Position numbers and translations under genes: made by a program. Source: TK10-74A sp965263065 (GTDB lineage: Bacteria; Chloroflexota; Dehalococcoidia; Bin125). Taken from it: a DNA stretch of 64,000 nt. The stretch lies in contig CBDHGH010000003.1 of assembly GCA_965263065.1 (NCBI GenBank), positions 558,001 to 622,000 of the forward strand. Direction: 5' to 3'. Positions 42,655 to 51,297 of the stretch are shown in pieces. The notes under the pieces were generated by a model, which worked only from the letters and a program-made list of their open reading frames with translations, searched no databases and was not told the DNA's origin. Positions within the stretch are counted from its first letter, which is position 1; the number at the start of each line of letters is the position of its first letter.

Positions 42655-43572
42655 CGTCGCTACCAGACCGCGGACAACGCCATCGACTACCTGCGCACCC
42701 TGGGCCAGTCCGCCGACGAGCCCTACTACCTCTACGTGATCGACGACGACGGCCGCCTGCAGGGCGTCGTGGGGCTGCGCGACCTGGTGGTCGCCCGGCC
42801 GGACCGTCGCATGCGGGAGCTGATGAACCGCAACGTCGTGTCGGTCAGCACCGATACCGACCAGGAGGTCGTGCTGCAAACGCTGCAGCACTACAACCTC
42901 CGCGCCCTGCCCGTCGTCGACGCCGATGGACGCTTCGCCGGCGTGGCCACCGCCGACGACCTGCTCGACGTCGCCCAGCAGGAAGCGACGGAGGACATGT
43001 TCCGCATGGTGGGGCTGGGGGCCGGCGAGGAGGCGGGCGGGCCCGTGGGCGCGTCGGTGGGGCGACGCCTGCCCTGGCTGCTGGTCAACCTGCTGACGGT
43101 GTTCGCCGCCGCCGCCACCGTCAGCGCGTTCGAGGACACGCTGCAGCGGGCCGCCGTGCTGGCGATCTTCCTGCCCGTCGTGGTGGGCATCAGCGCCAAC
43201 GCCGGCGGCCAGACGCTGGCCATCGTGGTGCGCGGGATCGCGCTGGGCAGCTTCGGGCGTGAGGAGTGGCGGGCCGCCGTCCCACGCGAGGCGCTCATCG
43301 CGACGATCAACGGGGTCGCACTGGGCGTCGTCGTCGCGCTGGTGGCCTGGCTCTGGAAGGGGAACGCCTACCTGGGCCTCGCGATTGGGCTGGCGATGCT
43401 CGCCAACCTCATCGTCGCCGGGCTCGCGGGCGTGCTCATCCCCGCCACCCTGAAGCGCCTGGGCGCCGACCCCGCCCTCGCCAGCTCGATCTTCGTCACA
43501 TCCGTCACCGACGTGATGGGGTACTTCTTCTATCTCGGGACGGCCCTGCTGCTGATCGACCGCATCGCCTAG
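42655..43572 (+). pseudogene. mgtE: 5'-truncated MgtE-type magnesium transporter/channel
   Basis: The frame aligns with MgtE from within the first CBS domain (reading YQTADNAIDYLRTLGQ, then YYLYVIDDDGRLQGVVGLRDL) through the second CBS domain and all five TM helices, to SVTDVMGYFFYLGTALLLIDRIA. The cytosolic N-domain and the start of CBS1 (about 170 residues of a ~450-aa protein) are missing: an in-frame stop at 42652-42654 lies right before the homology. GTG 42736 could start a 278-aa product containing CBS2 plus the membrane domain, so residual function is not excluded. The break lies about 110 bp from the tRNA-Arg gene. Confidence 0.75.
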
Positions 43573-43621
43573 GGCCGCGCCCGGCCGGACCCCGGGCGCT
43601 CCAGGCGGACCAGGAGTCGGG

Positions 43622-44155
43622 CTAGGAGTCGGTCGCGGCCAGGTCGAGGTCGGCGATCAGGATGAGGACCCCGCGGTCCTCCTGGTTGATGCGCAGCTCA
43701 CCCTCGAAGCCGGGGTTGTCGGCGTCGCGGAAGCGGATGAAGTCGATCCCGCGCACGCGCCGATCCCCCACGATCGACCAGGGCCCCTCGCGCAGCGCGT
43801 CGTCGTAGAACGTGAGCAGCGCGTCCGCGTGCGCGTCCGACTCCCAGCCCACGATCAGCCGGCGGCGCTCGTCGGTGTCGGTGAAGGCCGAGCCCAGCAG
43901 CGTCATGCCCTCGGGCAGGGGAAAGTCCGGGGGCAGTTCATCAACGAAGCCCTCGATCCGCACATCGGCCACGGCCGTGGCGTCCTGCTCGAGTAGCACA
44001 TGGCGGAACAGCCGCTGCGCCGCGAGTCGCTCCGAGTTATCGGACGAGTCGCAGGCGGCGGCCATCAGCAACAGCAACGGCGTCAATGCAGTGAGAACGA
44101 CAATCAGCGCCGTCATCGGCGCCCGGCGACGGGCGGTGCGCGGTGCTCGCGACAT
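43622..44155 (-). CDS. Putative lipoprotein of unknown function
   Basis: 177 aa with an N-terminal basic region, a hydrophobic segment and lipobox MAAAC (lipid Cys35), followed by SSDNSERLAAQ. The mature part is mixed alpha/beta and acidic, without a recognised family; the DAHADALLTFYDDALREGPWSI stretch looks like the conserved core of small periplasmic domains that bind or modulate other proteins. Ends in DLDLAATDS. Single gene between the mgtE remnant (convergent) and tRNA-His. Confidence 0.75.
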   Translation of the reverse strand: MSRAPRTARRRAPMTALIVVLTALTPLLLLMAAACDSSDNSERLAAQRLFRHVLLEQDATAVADVRIEGFVDELPPDFPLPEGMTLLGSAFTDTDERRRLIVGWESDAHADALLTFYDDALREGPWSIVGDRRVRGIDFIRFRDADNPGFEGELRINQEDRGVLILIADLDLAATDS

Positions 44156-44220
44156 GGAAACTCCCAGCAGACTCGCGCCGCTCCGCCCGGGCGGACGGCG
44201 TGCGCTGCTTAATCAACGTA

Positions 44221-44298
44221 TGGGGTGGACGGTGGGATTCGAACCCACGAATACCAGGGCCACAACCTGGCGCCTTAGGCCTCTAGGCGACGCCCACC
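44221..44298 (-). tRNA. tRNA-His (anticodon GTG)
   Basis: Cloverleaf on the minus strand with the extra G(-1), acceptor GTGGGCG/CGTCCAC (one G-U), D-stem GCCT/AGGC, anticodon stem CCAGG/CCTGG with loop TTGTGGC, T-loop TTCGAAT, C73 opposite G(-1), and encoded CCA. Confidence 0.95.
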
Positions 44299-44382
44299 AC
44301 GATCCCCGCACCTATGAGGCAATCTCGACGATTCCCATGGGCTCGGAGCGATAATCAGGCTACCCACGCCCCGGCACAGCCG

Positions 44383-46881
44383 TCAACGCAGTTGCGGCCA
44401 GTCGGCGGGCGCCGACAGTCGCAGCCACAGCACGTCGCCCCGCTGCAGCGGCGCCGGCGCGGCACCGGGCAGCCGCGGGAACACCGTCTCGTAGCGATGC
44501 GCTCGCGGGTCCCAGCGGAACGCGGACTGCAACACGTCCTCAAGCGATGCCAGGCCGTCCCCCAGGCCAATGGGTCCCCCGCTCCAGCGCACGAAGTTGA
44601 GGCCCGCCTCCAGAGGCGCCACGTCCGTCGGGCCATCGGCCGGGGGAGCGTCCGGCTGGACCCACAGCACATCGGGGCCGGGGCTCAGCACCAGCCAGAG
44701 CACATCGCGCGGGTGCAACACGTCCAAGTCGGAAAACGCCGCCAGACCGGGCCGGTACGCCGCCCACTCCTGCGCGGGCGCGTCGAAGCGGAATACGGCC
44801 TGCACTCGATCCCCCAACGACGCCAGCGCCTCCGTGACCGGCAGGTCCGGCCCCAGCCATGCCGCCGCCGTGAACCCGGCCCGCAGCAGCGGCGGCGGAT
44901 CCGATGCGAAGTTCGCCCCGAACTCCGACGTGTTCCCGAACGGATCCACCGCGACCGCCGTCAGCACCGCTCCCGCCGCCAGCGCGTGCGTGATCGTCCA
45001 GGCGCCGTCGGCGCCGGCGCGGGCAACCGCGATCAACTCCACGCCCGGCCCGTGACCGCTGGCGTGCGGCAGCAACGACGGCTGCGCGTCGCTGCCGACG
45101 CGGTAGAGCGCGACGCGATGCCGCCGCCCCGCCTGCCCACGGACCTCGGCCTGCACGCCATCGTGCGCGACGGCGTCGATCACCGGCGCGTTCAGCAGCT
45201 GATTGGGCCCGCTGTCGCGGTCGTTGCGGTCGTTGGCGGTGGGGCCGTCGCCGCCGAGGTCGATGCCCAGCCCCCCATTGGGCAGGAACACGTTCTCGTG
45301 GACGGCGTTGCGCACCGATTTGTCCCCCAATACGACGATCCCGGCCCCGATGTTGCCGCCGATGCGGTTGCCGCGCACCACGTTGTCGTGCGCCCCCTCG
45401 CCCCGCCGATCGCGCAGCAGCAGACCGACGGCGTTGCCCGCCGGCGCCCCGTCGCGGGTCAGGCCGATCCAGTTCCCCGCGACGGTCACCTGCGCCACGT
45501 CCTCGAGCAGCACCCCGGCCTGCGTCTGGCCGACGACGACGTTGCCGCGCCCCTCGCCCTCGCGACCAATGGTGATGCGCAAGCCGCCCGACACCCGGAC
45601 GCCCACGGCGCTGCCACGCAGGTGGTTGCCCAGCACGTGCACGCCACGGGTGGCGAGCTCCGCGATGGTGACGCCGGTCCGCCCGCCGACGATCCGGTTG
45701 CCCTCGCCGGCGCCGCCGCCGCCGATCTCGATGTCGCGCGAGCCGCCGATCACCGACACCCCACCCTCGGTGTTGGGCGCGGGGTCGCCCCGCGGAGTCA
45801 GGCCGATGCGATTGCCCAGCACGCGCACGCCGTGCGCCCGGTCCTCGACGGCGATGCCCACCCGGTTGGCCGACACGATGTTGGCCGTACCCGGCCGCGC
45901 GGCGCCGATCTCGATGGGGCCGGAGGCGCCATTGACGAAGATGCCGACGTCGTTGGGGGCGGGCAGGCCGGCCTCGTCGAGGCCGATGCGGTTGCCCTCG
46001 AGCCGGACCGGCAGCAGCGACGCCGTACCGCGCAGCTCGATGCCCGCCACGCGGGACGCGCCAACGACGTTGCCCGCGCCGGCCCCGTCGCCGCCGATGG
46101 TCGCGTGCGCGCCATCGACGATGAGGATGCCGTCGTCGTTGGGGAGGGGGAGACCGCCGGGGCCCAGCCCCACGACGTTGCCCAGCACACGCGCGCCCGT
46201 CGTGCCGGCGCCGCCCACGAGGATGCCGTGGCCGGTGCGACCCTCGACGCTGTTGCCCGCGACCCGATTGCCGCAGCCCACGCAGAGGTCGCCGATCAGG
46301 GCGCCGTCGGGCCCGGCGACGACGGCGATCCCGCTCAGCGCGTTGGGGTGCGATGCCGCGCCGTCGGGGCTGAGGCCGGCCCAGTTGCCCAGCAGGCGAT
46401 TGTTGTCGGCGCCCTCACCGATGACGAGGAAGCCGAAGTGCGCGAAGCCGCCCGCCGCCAGCGCCCGGAACTCGATGTCCGCCGCCCGCGACACGAGGCC
46501 GCTGCCCTCGCCGGCCGCGCCGCCTTCCAGATAGATCAGGGGCGCGCCGTCGTAGCCGGGCTGGGTGCGACCATCGATCGCCGTGCCGCGCGCGGTGACG
46601 GGGGGCAGCGGCGCATCAAGGCGGATGACGGCGGGGCCGCGACCACTGTCGATCTCAATGTCGAACACGATCCGGCTGGGGCCGGAGCCGGCGTTGGCCG
46701 CGATGATGGCGTCGCGGAGGGTGCAGGTGGCGTCGCAGACGCCGTCGCCGGACGAGGCGGCCGACGTGACGACCAGCGTCGCCGACTGCGCCCGCGCGCC
46801 CGGACCGCCCAGCGCGCCGGCGACGATCGCCGCCAGCGCGACGACGAGCAGCCACCGCAGGACGACTCGGCGTGCGCGCAC
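44383..46881 (-). CDS. Secreted right-handed beta-helix protein with two C-terminal W-x-G domains
   Basis: 832 aa. Signal peptide (1-31, cleavage near ARAQS). A CSLREA-like N-terminal unit follows (SSGDGVCDATCTLRDAIIAANA). Many parallel-beta-helix turns come next (GNRIG, GNVVG, GIxV patterns, about 120-560). Then there is an Ig-like part, and finally two copies of a ~75-residue domain (LRAGFTAAAWLGP...; LEAGLNFVRWSGG...) ending in DVLWLxLS. The same C-terminal domain ends the next two large secreted proteins. Likely cell-surface or extracellular; no catalytic motif recognised. Transcribed toward tRNA-His. Confidence 0.88.
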   Translation of the reverse strand: MRARRVVLRWLLVVALAAIVAGALGGPGARAQSATLVVTSAASSGDGVCDATCTLRDAIIAANAGSGPSRIVFDIEIDSGRGPAVIRLDAPLPPVTARGTAIDGRTQPGYDGAPLIYLEGGAAGEGSGLVSRAADIEFRALAAGGFAHFGFLVIGEGADNNRLLGNWAGLSPDGAASHPNALSGIAVVAGPDGALIGDLCVGCGNRVAGNSVEGRTGHGILVGGAGTTGARVLGNVVGLGPGGLPLPNDDGILIVDGAHATIGGDGAGAGNVVGASRVAGIELRGTASLLPVRLEGNRIGLDEAGLPAPNDVGIFVNGASGPIEIGAARPGTANIVSANRVGIAVEDRAHGVRVLGNRIGLTPRGDPAPNTEGGVSVIGGSRDIEIGGGGAGEGNRIVGGRTGVTIAELATRGVHVLGNHLRGSAVGVRVSGGLRITIGREGEGRGNVVVGQTQAGVLLEDVAQVTVAGNWIGLTRDGAPAGNAVGLLLRDRRGEGAHDNVVRGNRIGGNIGAGIVVLGDKSVRNAVHENVFLPNGGLGIDLGGDGPTANDRNDRDSGPNQLLNAPVIDAVAHDGVQAEVRGQAGRRHRVALYRVGSDAQPSLLPHASGHGPGVELIAVARAGADGAWTITHALAAGAVLTAVAVDPFGNTSEFGANFASDPPPLLRAGFTAAAWLGPDLPVTEALASLGDRVQAVFRFDAPAQEWAAYRPGLAAFSDLDVLHPRDVLWLVLSPGPDVLWVQPDAPPADGPTDVAPLEAGLNFVRWSGGPIGLGDGLASLEDVLQSAFRWDPRAHRYETVFPRLPGAAPAPLQRGDVLWLRLSAPADWPQLR

Positions 46882-46954
46882 GACATCCCCGGATCAACCC
46901 CCGCCCAGGCCCGCGCACTCTAGGCGCGGCCAGGGATAGCGGCCAGGGAGGGGG

Positions 46955-48568
46955 TCAGGGGGTCGCGGCGGCCAGTTCGACGTTGGGCAGGAGGACGTCG
47001 CGGGACACGCGGACGTAGAAGGTGTCGCCGTGGGCGATGAGGTAGTCCTGCCCGAAGCCCCGGTTGGGGAAGTAGCCCTGCCAGCCCGCGCCCTGGTCGA
47101 AGCGCCAGGCGGAGACGACGACGCGGCCGATGGGTTCGACGACGGTGCTGATGAAACCGTGCGGGCCGGTCCAGGTGAGGGCGTTGAGGCCGGCCTGCAG
47201 GGGGGTCCCGCTCGTCGGGAGGGGGGTGGGCAGCACGGCCGCGGCCGCGACGACGGGGTCGCTGCCCACGACAACCGCCCGCGCGGTGACCGATGCCGGC
47301 GGGTCGGAGGCGACCGTGACGACGGTGTCGGCCGCGCCGCTGCGGGACAACGACACCGGCGGCGCGAAGACCGCCGTGCCGCCGGCCGGGACGTTCAGCG
47401 CTTGCCACCGGACCTCGTAGCCGGTCGCCACGGGTTCCCCAGCGGCGTCCCGCAGCAGGGCGCGCAGGCCGAAGTCGCCGCCGCCGAGCTCGGTGAGGAG
47501 CAGCAGCATCGAGGCGGGCGGCCCCGCGACGCGCACTGTGGCGCTGCTCTCCAGCCCCGCCGCGCGCGCCGTCACGGTGATCATGCCCGGCTCCGAGCCC
47601 GCCCCGGACGACAGATGGGCGCGCACCGCCCCGGCGGCGTCGGTCTGGAAGGAGCCGCTAGCCCCGTCGGACACCACGCTAAGGCCCGGCGCAGGTATCT
47701 CGAAGGTCACCGATACCCCGGCGACGGGCTGCCCGATCTCGTCGCGGATGACCACGACCAGGGAGCGCGGCGGCGCCGGGAAGGGGTCGTCGTGCAGGTT
47801 GATCGTGTCGCGCAGGGAGACCAACTGCATGGTGGCGGGCGGGCCGACGAGGCGCAGCTCGCGGGTGGCGGTCGCAGACCCGGCGCTGGCCTGCAGGCGC
47901 ACCGGCCCCGGCGGGGCATCGAGCCGGGCGAAGGCGCGGCCGAAGCGGTCGGTCGTCACGGTGATCGTCTCGCCCTGCTCGCCGCCGCCGCTCAGACGGC
48001 CCTGGTCCGTCGACAGCGTGACGGCCGCGCCGGGCACGACCTCGCCGGCCAGATCGCGCGCCCGCAGGATCACCTCGTGCGACTCTTCGGCGGGCAGCGG
48101 ACCGGCCCGCGGCGCGTCGAAGCGCAGGCCCACCGGCTCGCCGATGAAGCGCACGGTGATGCGGCGAGAGGAAATGAATGAGAAGGCGGTCACGGTGGCG
48201 CGGCCAACGCTGCCGTTCCCGACCAGCACCACCGTGGCGACCGCGGCGCCGTCGCTGTCGGGAGTGACTGGCAGCACGATCCGGGTGGGGCCGGCGGCGC
48301 CGCCGAACGCGCCGTGGGTGGTGGCGAGCGTGATGGTTTCGCCGGCGGGGCTGATGTCGGAGAGGGCGACGCTGATGGTGATGCGGCCACCGTCGGCCGC
48401 CGCCTGGGTGGGGGTGGCAGTGAGCCGGTCGATGCGCACGGCGCCGGCCTGCGCGCCCGCCGTCGCCGAGGCGAGCAGGAGGGCCAGGAGGGCGACGACG
48501 GTCAGCGCAAGGATCGCCGGCGGTCGGGCGAGGGGGCCGCGGAGGCGACGGGGGGACACGGGAGTCAT
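46955..48568 (-). CDS. Secreted Ig-like (invasin/Big_1-type) repeat protein
   Basis: 537 aa from ATG 48568, chosen because GAGG lies 8 nt upstream; an ATG 21 nt earlier lacks one. Signal peptide to about ATAGAQA. Two to three Ig-like beta-sandwich units of the bacterial Big_1/invasin type (VILRARDLAGEVVPGAAVTLSTDQG; VVVIRDEIGQPVAGVSVTFEIP). A C-terminal W-x-G domain follows (LQAGLNALTWTGPHGFIS... DTFYVRVS) as in the neighbouring proteins. Probably an adhesin or structural surface protein. Lies 73 bp upstream of the beta-helix gene, same strand, probably cotranscribed. Confidence 0.86.
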   Translation of the reverse strand: MTPVSPRRLRGPLARPPAILALTVVALLALLLASATAGAQAGAVRIDRLTATPTQAAADGGRITISVALSDISPAGETITLATTHGAFGGAAGPTRIVLPVTPDSDGAAVATVVLVGNGSVGRATVTAFSFISSRRITVRFIGEPVGLRFDAPRAGPLPAEESHEVILRARDLAGEVVPGAAVTLSTDQGRLSGGGEQGETITVTTDRFGRAFARLDAPPGPVRLQASAGSATATRELRLVGPPATMQLVSLRDTINLHDDPFPAPPRSLVVVIRDEIGQPVAGVSVTFEIPAPGLSVVSDGASGSFQTDAAGAVRAHLSSGAGSEPGMITVTARAAGLESSATVRVAGPPASMLLLLTELGGGDFGLRALLRDAAGEPVATGYEVRWQALNVPAGGTAVFAPPVSLSRSGAADTVVTVASDPPASVTARAVVVGSDPVVAAAAVLPTPLPTSGTPLQAGLNALTWTGPHGFISTVVEPIGRVVVSAWRFDQGAGWQGYFPNRGFGQDYLIAHGDTFYVRVSRDVLLPNVELAAATP

Positions 48569-48623
48569 GCGGCGCGCCTCTGTTCGCATCGCTCATGTGC
48601 GCCGCGTGCCGGGCGCCGCTGCC

Positions 48624-48652
48624 TCACCGACCCTTGCCGCGGCGGGTATACT
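48624..48652 (+). promoter_or_regulatory. Candidate promoter of DUF5678/retropepsin pair
   Basis: TCACCG (48624-48629), 17-nt spacer, TATACT (48647-48652). An identical arrangement precedes the truncated second copy at 49437-49465. Confidence 0.5.
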
Positions 48653-48694
48653 CGGCGCGCAGGCGTCCTCGCCTCGCATGGAAGGGAGCGCAGC

Positions 48695-48994
48695 ATGACG
48701 ACGAGCGGACGGGTTCCGATTGGGGACGCCGGATGGTTCCAGGCCAGCGAAGAAGAAACCGCGGAGTTCAGGGCGGCGCTCAAGGTGTACATCGCCAACG
48801 ACGAGGCCCTCTTGGCGATGCGCCCGGACCTGCTGTGCGAGCATCCCAACGAAACCGTGCTGGTGACGGACGCCGGCGCCACGGTGCGGTTCTTTCCCGA
48901 CTGGGAAGCCCTTGTTACCGCGGTGCCATGGGAGGAGCGGCAGGACGGGGCGGTGGATTTCCTTGAGGATCCCCCCTCGATCCTGATCGTATGA
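48695..48994 (+). CDS. DUF5678-like small protein
   Basis: 99 aa, ATG 48695 with GAAGGGAG upstream. The pattern (ALKVYIANDEALLAMRPDLLCEHPNETVLVTDAGATVRFFPDWEALVTAV, then DFLEDPPSILIV) matches short DUF5678-type proteins, which often precede a retropepsin-like protease gene. The function is unknown. The stop overlaps the ATG of the next gene (ATGA). Confidence 0.8.
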   Translation: MTTSGRVPIGDAGWFQASEEETAEFRAALKVYIANDEALLAMRPDLLCEHPNETVLVTDAGATVRFFPDWEALVTAVPWEERQDGAVDFLEDPPSILIV

Positions 48995-49431
48995 CCATCC
49001 GGGGGCGATTCCGCGCGGAGCGTCGGCTGACGTCGCCGGAGCCCACCGTCCGCGCCCGGGTGTCGTTGACGCCGGGGCGTTTCGTCAGGGTCACATTCCT
49101 GATCGACACGGGCGCCGACTGCACCATGCTGAACCCCCGCGACACGGTCGATGTACTCCCGCCCGGCGGTGCGCTCGACTGGGAGAACGACCCCTCCCTG
49201 CGCCGGGTGCGTGGGGTAGGCGCCGGGGCCAGCCAGGTCATCACCCGCGACGGGATGATTGTATTCGACGACGACCGATTGGGGCCGGTCCCGAAGCCGA
49301 GTGTGCGCTTCTTCCTCGCGGAACCGGCGACCGACCCCGGACTTCCGTCCCTGCTGGGCCGCGACGTGCTCGAGAACTTCCGGCTGACGGTGTCCACGCG
49401 AGAATCCCGAGTCACTCTCGAACTGGTCTGA
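48991..49431 (+). CDS. Retropepsin-like aspartyl protease domain protein
   Basis: 146 aa with FLIDTGADCTML: the DTGA active-site motif is at residues 39-42, and a C-terminal LLGRDVLENFRLTVS flap/second-lobe-like element follows (GRDVLxxF is typical). It looks like a single-lobe, dimerising clan-AA protease. Translationally coupled to the DUF5678-like protein, which may be its substrate or partner. Target unknown. Confidence 0.85.
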   Translation: MTIRGRFRAERRLTSPEPTVRARVSLTPGRFVRVTFLIDTGADCTMLNPRDTVDVLPPGGALDWENDPSLRRVRGVGAGASQVITRDGMIVFDDDRLGPVPKPSVRFFLAEPATDPGLPSLLGRDVLENFRLTVSTRESRVTLELV

Positions 49432-49507
49432 ACGCGTCACCGACCCTTGCGGCGGCCGGTATACTCGGCGCGCAGGGGTCTTCGCCCCGCAGGGAGTGGA
49501 GCGCAGC

Positions 49508-49750
49508 ATGACGACGAACGGACGGGTCCCGATTGGGGACACCGGATGGTTCCAGGTCAGCGAAGAAGAAGCCGCACGACTGACGGCATTGTTCGATAAG
49601 TATGCCCTGAACGCGCTGGCGCGCCGGGCGATGCGTCCGGGAACCTCACCCCCTAACCCCCTCTCCATGGGAACCCATGGAGAGGGGGGACCGGAGGGGG
49701 AGGTCCCGGGCCGGGCGGGAACCTCACCCCCTAGCCCCCTCTCCATCTGA
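49508..49750 (+). pseudogene. Truncated second copy of the DUF5678-like gene
   Basis: From 49437 the sequence repeats 48624 onward (about 88% identity for ~140 bp), including promoter, ribosome site and the first ~24 codons (MTTNGRVPIGDTGWFQVSEEEA). It then diverges and runs into two palindromic elements, giving a frame of 80 codons that ends in repeat-encoded Pro/Gly sequence. No protease gene follows. Clearly a decayed tandem duplicate. Confidence 0.8.
49657..49688. repeat. Palindromic element copy 4
   Basis: Perfect 15-bp arms CCCCCTCTCCATGGG / CCCATGGAGAGGGGG, flanked by CCTCACCCCCTAA and ACCGGAGGGGGAGG. Confidence 0.9.
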
Positions 49751-49766
49751 AGCGATGGAGAGGGGG
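49735..49766. repeat. Palindromic element copy 5
   Basis: 13-bp arms CCCCCTCTCCATC / GATGGAGAGGGGG, loop TGAAGC, same flanks as copy 4. Confidence 0.9.
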
Positions 49767-49800
49767 GACCGGAGGGGGAGGGGGAATCGGGGGGACGGGG

Positions 49801-50169
49801 ATGGGCGCGGGGGGGCGTGCGGTGAAGCGTGAGTACCTGAGCCCGCGCGCCGCGGCCCGCTCGTTGCGACAGCGGCGCACGCCCGCCGAGGCGGCGCTCT
49901 GGGAGGCCCTGCGCGACCGCCGCTTGGACGGGCGCAAGTTCCGGCGCCAATACCCGGTGGCCGACTGCATCGCCGATTTCTGCTGCCTCGCGTCGAGGCT
50001 GATCGTCGAAGTCGACGGCCCGTTCCACGCCGGCCAGGCCGACGCCGATGAGGCTCGCGACGCTTTGCTGTTGCACCACGGCTACCGCGTCCTCCGTCTC
50101 AGCAACGACCAAGTCCAGCACGACCTCCCCGCGGCCCTACAGCGGATCCGCGAGGCCCTGCAAAGCTAA
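49801..50169 (+). CDS. DUF559 (Vsr-like) endonuclease-fold protein
   Basis: 122 aa. SLRQRRTPAEAALWEALRDRRLDGRKFRRQYPVADCIADFCC, then LIVEVDGPFHAGQ, is the DUF559 signature: a PD-(D/E)xK-type fold related to Vsr, with probable metal ligands Asp59, Glu70 and Asp72. ATG 49801 or GTG 49822 may be the start. Role unknown; such genes are common, scattered and often mobile. Here it sits between two clusters of palindromic elements. Confidence 0.87.
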   Translation: MGAGGRAVKREYLSPRAAARSLRQRRTPAEAALWEALRDRRLDGRKFRRQYPVADCIADFCCLASRLIVEVDGPFHAGQADADEARDALLLHHGYRVLRLSNDQVQHDLPAALQRIREALQS

Positions 50170-50183
50170 CCACCAACCCCACG

Positions 50184-50414
50184 CCCCTCCGCCGTCCGGT
50201 CCCCCCTCTCCATCGCTTCAGATGGAGAGGGGGCCAGGGGGTGAGGTTCCCCCTCAGGTTCCCCTCCGCCGTCCGGTTCCCCCTCTCCATCGCTTCAGAT
50301 GGAGAGGGGGCCAGGGGGTGAGGTTCCCCCTCAGGTTCCCCTCCGCCGTCCGGTTCCCCCTCTCCATCGCTTCAGATGGAGAGGGGGTTAGGGGGTGAGG
50401 TTCCCCCTCACGTT
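50184..50414. repeat. Three tandem 77-bp units, each with a palindromic element (copies 6-8)
   Basis: Exact 77-bp period starting at CCCCTCCGCCGTCCGG (50184, 50261, 50338). The palindromes are at 50202-50233, 50279-50310 and 50356-50387, with loop GCTTCA, opposite in orientation to copies 5, 9 and 10. Units differ by only a few bases. This occupies most of the gap between the DUF559 and LPxTG genes. Confidence 0.95.
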
Positions 50415-50434
50415 CCCCTCCGCGGGGAACAAAT

Positions 50435-50473
50435 CGGGGCGGGGGAGGCGCTTGCGCGCCCCGCCCCGCCCCG
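50435..50473 (-). terminator. Hairpin after the LPxTG gene
   Basis: CGGGGCGGGG (50435-50444) can pair with CCCCGCCCCG (50459-50468 or 50464-50473), about 32 nt past the stop of the LPxTG gene. Plausible terminator. Confidence 0.5.
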
Positions 50474-50505
50474 ACCGCACGCTCGGATGAGCGTTCAGTT
50501 GCGCG

Positions 50506-51216
50506 CTAGGCGCGGGTGCGACGGACAGCCATCACGCCACCCAGAGCCACCACGATGCTAATCGCGAGGGCCAAGGGGAGCACGGGCAGGCTGCTGCCGC
50601 CGGCCAGACCACCGCTGCCGGTGTCCGGGAGGGCCATGGGCTCGTCGCCCATGTCGTCGGCGTCGTCGGCGTCATCGGGGTCGCCCATGTCGTCGGCGTC
50701 ATCGGGGTCGCCCATGTCGTCGGCGTCGTCGGGGTCGCCCATGTCGTCGGCGTCGTCGACCTCGTCGACCTCGTCGACCTCATCGACCTCGTCGACCTCG
50801 TCGACCTCATCGACCTCATCGACCTCGTCGACCTCGTCGACGGGCTCTTCAGGGGCCGGGGAGGTCAGGTCGAGGCTGAGCTCGTCTTGCCCGCCGGCGG
50901 TGATGTCGTAGGCGTCACTCGGGGTCGAGCCGTCGATGCTGAAGGTGACGCTGGTCGCGTCGCCCGATGCGACGTCGATGAACCAGCCGTCGCCGGAGAT
51001 GGTGGCCGAGCCGACGGCCTCGCCGTCCTGGTTGGTGGCGGTCACGACGGCGCCGTCGGCCGCAGGTGCGCCGTCGAGCATCGCCGAGCCGCCAACGCCG
51101 AAGAACTGGTGCGGCAGCGCCGGGGGCGCCTGCGCGAAGGCGCTCGCCGCGATGGCGAGCGCGAACACAGCCGCGCCCATCACCGACAACCAGCGCCACA
51201 TGGATTTCTTTGCCAT
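50506..51216 (-). CDS. LPxTG-anchored surface protein with acidic repeats
   Basis: 236 aa. Signal peptide (to about ASAFAQA) and a short beta-rich domain (about 35-125). Next comes a low-complexity acidic region: about ten VDE units, then DDADDMGDP units repeated three times. The C-terminal sorting signal has LPDTG at 196-200, a hydrophobic stretch and a basic tail RRTRA. This predicts sortase attachment to a Gram-positive-type wall. No sortase gene is in the window. The acidic stalk may bind cations. It lies 81 bp downstream of the large secreted protein gene and may share its transcript. Confidence 0.88.
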   Translation of the reverse strand: MAKKSMWRWLSVMGAAVFALAIAASAFAQAPPALPHQFFGVGGSAMLDGAPAADGAVVTATNQDGEAVGSATISGDGWFIDVASGDATSVTFSIDGSTPSDAYDITAGGQDELSLDLTSPAPEEPVDEVDEVDEVDEVDEVDEVDEVDEVDEVDDADDMGDPDDADDMGDPDDADDMGDPDDADDADDMGDEPMALPDTGSGGLAGGSSLPVLPLALAISIVVALGGVMAVRRTRA

Positions 51217-51297
51217 GATGTGGGGCTTCCTTTCCCTAACTTCCTGATGAGAAGCGGGGCGCCCCCTGGTGAGGCGCCCCGCTCAGATTCCGATCCC

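Noticed and set aside
42470..44298. Genomic island bounded by the two tRNA genes
   Set aside because: No integrase, no direct repeats of tRNA ends seen, and the tRNAs are only 1.8 kb apart around ordinary genes.
50184..50414. CRISPR-like array
   Set aside because: Three direct 77-bp units with no distinct spacers; each is a palindromic element with identical flanks, and no cas genes are present.
50640..50850. Short-period DNA repeats as a CRISPR or minisatellite locus
   Set aside because: They are codon repeats (VDE and DDADDMGDP) inside the LPxTG protein gene.
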